Assembly: GCA_019614645.1 (NCBI GenBank)
Contig: JABWDB010000012.1
Coordinates: forward strand, 2,976,001 to 3,040,000
Source of the DNA: Stratiolaelaps scimitus
Taxonomy: Eukaryota; Arthropoda; Arachnida; Mesostigmata; Laelapidae
Direction: 5' to 3'
DNA length: 64,000 nt
The notes beneath the pieces are model-generated. The model saw nothing but the letters and a program-made list of their open reading frames with translations, was not told the DNA's origin and made no database searches. Below, piece by piece: positions 61,980-64,000 of this stretch. The translations under genes and the position numbers were made by a program. The number at the start of each line of letters is the position of its first letter. Positions within the stretch are counted from its first letter, which is position 1.

Positions 61980-62922
61980 ATGGCGGCGGCGGCGGCGCGA
62001 TGTCGGTGCGGCCTAGCTGGCTAGGCCAAGAAAGGGGTTCCAAGAAGTGTAGGTGACCGATAATTGCTTTCTGGCAATTGGATGTCCTGCAACTGGCTTC
62101 CATCTCGCTATCGCCAGGGACGCTGCTGCCAGAACGCTCGTCAGCAGCTCCTGCAAAGGCGGTAGCGACTCGGGAGCAGGCCCCGGTACAGGCCTACTTT
62201 ACTTCTACCACTACTGGGCTGCTGCTCCTGCCCCTGCTACTCCTGATCCTGCTGTTGCTGGTGTTGCTAGCATTGCTGCTTGCTGCGTAGGAACGCAGGC
62301 AGGTGCTCAGACCTCAGCGTGGAGAAGTGCCTCTCAAGTTAGACTTTAGCGGAAAGGCGACCGCCCATCGCGTCTCAATCGCAACTCGGCCCTCAGCCAT
62401 TTGCAGCGTTACCCGCCACGCGATCCCCTAGCACGTCTCCCGCACCCAAAAGCCCCTAACCTGAAATCTGCTCTGTGTCTTGCCTGCCTTTCATTCGCAA
62501 GGCTATCGGTAGGGGGATTGGTTGGGCGAACCGGCCGGACTCCGTTAAGGCTGCCTCGCCGGTACGCGAGGCGTGTCACCCGCAGCTGGGAGACAGCAAC
62601 CCTGTGCTCGCCGGTTGCTGATTCGTTGCTGGGGGGTAGCAACCACCGTGCAGTTACCACGCTCAGCGTGATTGTGCCTGCCCCTGCCGGTGCCGGCGGT
62701 CCTGTGGACGATGAAACGAACCAAACCAGACAGACAGCAACCAAGAGACAACGACCAAGCCGTAATTATTTCCCTCGGTATTACTGTTCTCTTCGGATAG
62801 GACCGAGTGCCGCAGATCAGTCGCCGACAGCAGCAGCAGCAGCATCACCAGTCATCGCCGTAACCGTAGATAGCGGCTGATGCAGCACTGGCAAGCTAAG
62901 GCGAAACAGCAGTCAAGTCGAG
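61980..62922 (+). other. GC-rich island ending in a consensus 5' splice site
   Basis: The island starts with ATGGCGGCGGCGGCGGCG and is rich in CAG/CTG and Pro/Ala-coding triplets. It ends at GTCGAG|GTAAGTGAG, a near-perfect donor, with the GT at 62923. The longest frame (62401-62880, 159 codons) is low-complexity, rich in Arg, Pro, Thr and Ala, and has no family match that I recognise. Its stop lies 40 bases before the donor. The likeliest reading is a long 5'-UTR exon of a gene continuing beyond the window, with the SINE copy at 63.6 kb in its first intron. Confidence 0.35.
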
Positions 62923-63610
62923 GTAAGTGAGAAATCCTCTGACGAGTTATGGAGACCGATGGTCAACTCTAGTCCCCGTCACCAGCCACCCCATAAGCGT
63001 GGATGGTTGATCAGGACTGGCAGAGGAGATGCGAATGGAGCGAAGACATAGACACACGTTGGGTCAGGGCCGTGCACGGGCTAAGCTACGCAGTGGACGA
63101 ATATACAGCATACGAATATCGAGCAGGACGATTCGCCGGTGTTAGCAAAACATGGTTAAATGAAAAGTTATCTCGGCTGCATGAGCTGCTCATTGACGGT
63201 GCAAAGTAGAATAGTGGGAAAACGAAGCCCTCAGCAACACAATCATCACTGTCTTGTTTTTGGTAGCTAATATTTAGATGCAATCGACTAATACTGCATT
63301 GAAGGAACAAATACAGGAGCACCAGATGACTACTGGGCCTTACTAGGCTTCAGGTGTTATTGAATTGATGGCGAATTGATGACATTAGGGCCAGGATTCA
63401 AGGTCATAACGGCAAGCGATAATGTCAATGCTCGTCTTTTCTGGACATAAGGCCATGAAATTTTAGCTACTTCTATGCATAAAATATACAAGCAACGATT
63501 TGCTCAACGATGCAGTAGATAGTAAAATTGCGCATGGAAAATCAAAGAGGGTAAATATAAACCCATTAAGATACTCCCTTAAACGCTGGGATTTTTGTGT
63601 ATGCAAAAGG

Positions 63611-63800
63611 CCTCATCTCTGACAGGCCTCAGCTCTTAACCGTATAGGTATTACTATGAGGACCTGTCGGGGCTACCTTTGTTTATTCTCTTCCTTACTC
63701 GTACCTGGCAAAAATCTTCAGATCAAGAAAGATGAGAAAGGACTCCAAAGATTCTCCGCGTCAGACAGGATTTAAACTCAACGCACAGATCATTACAGGT
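63611..63800 (-). mobile_element. tRNA-derived SINE, copy 2 (tail missing)
   Basis: On the minus strand this matches copy 1 from the box B region through most of the body. Shared blocks include AATCTTTGGAGTCCTTT, GCCAGGTACGAGTAAGG, CATAGTAATACCTA and GAGCTGAGGCCTGTCAGAGA. The tRNA-like head is badly eroded (box B reads AGTTTAAATCC), and the last part after the GGCCTGTCAGAGA block is absent. That suggests a 3'-truncated or older insertion. Confidence 0.82.
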
Positions 63801-64000
63801 AACTCAAAATGAGATTGAACTAGTATTTGAGCATCATAATAAAGATTGTAATCATTTAAAATATTCTAAAGAGATAACAAAGTCGAATCGTCATTAGCAG
63901 TATAACACTGGCGACGGCGATGGGATTCTCAGATGTTCGAGCTTCAGGAACCGGCTGACTGTCCAGTAAATAAGTGGAGGTCTGCACATCTTGTATGTGA

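Noticed and set aside
62401..62880. 159-codon Arg/Pro/Ala-rich frame
   Set aside because: Composition follows the GC-rich CAG/CCG background. The stretch is better explained as an untranslated exon or non-coding island.
1..64000. CRISPR array, rRNA genes, prokaryotic operons
   Set aside because: No regularly spaced direct repeats with unique spacers, no rRNA-like conserved blocks, and gene density and splice signals are eukaryotic.

Overview
The window looks like mostly non-coding nuclear DNA of an animal, probably an arthropod. The reasons are: only one long gene in 64 kb, abundant (AT)n and (GA)n microsatellites, decayed copies of Tc1, mariner and non-LTR (LINE) elements, a tRNA-derived SINE, and a glutamine synthetase of the insect mitochondrial Gs1 type. 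A mite or tick is possible, but the sequence alone does not establish it.

The one confident gene is an intronless, 390-codon glutamine synthetase at 9855-11027 (+). It carries a mitochondrial-type presequence and all metal-ligand residues. A 3' splice-site signal ends 2 nt before its ATG, so a 5'-UTR intron is likely. A TATA/initiator pair near 8187-8220 is a possible promoter. Apart from this gene, no open frame exceeds 196 codons, which is about what chance gives in 64 kb at this base composition. I therefore treat the other open frames as chance unless they have extra support.

Mobile DNA makes up most of the recognisable content. From left to right it comprises: a tRNA-Ser-like SINE (9329-9600), the 3' end of a LINE ORF2 with its 3' UTR (13023-13421), a Tc1 transposase C-terminus with its terminal IR/DR repeats (15048-15522), a 545-bp MITE with 110-bp inverted repeats and a TA duplication (22428-22972), a LINE reverse-transcriptase C-terminal fragment on the minus strand (27167-27600), a LINE endonuclease relic (33330-33890), an internally deleted mariner (34308-35270), a weak LINE linker relic (near 55300), and a second SINE copy on the minus strand (63611-63800). 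All of the coding remnants are broken by stops, frameshifts or deletions.

GC-richer islands lie near 8.2-8.7, 13.8-14.3, 25.7-26.4, 40.4-41.5, 44.3-46.8, 56.9-58.0 and 61.9-62.9 kb. Two of them end in consensus 5' splice sites (57922 and 62922), so they may be 5' exons of genes lying to the right. A minus-strand terminal-exon candidate with a poly(A) signal lies at 51777-51948. The stretch 35989-37175 has no open frame of 60 codons and many TAAT sites, and may be regulatory. I found no CRISPR array, rRNA gene, intact tRNA gene or operon, and no convincing new multi-gene system.
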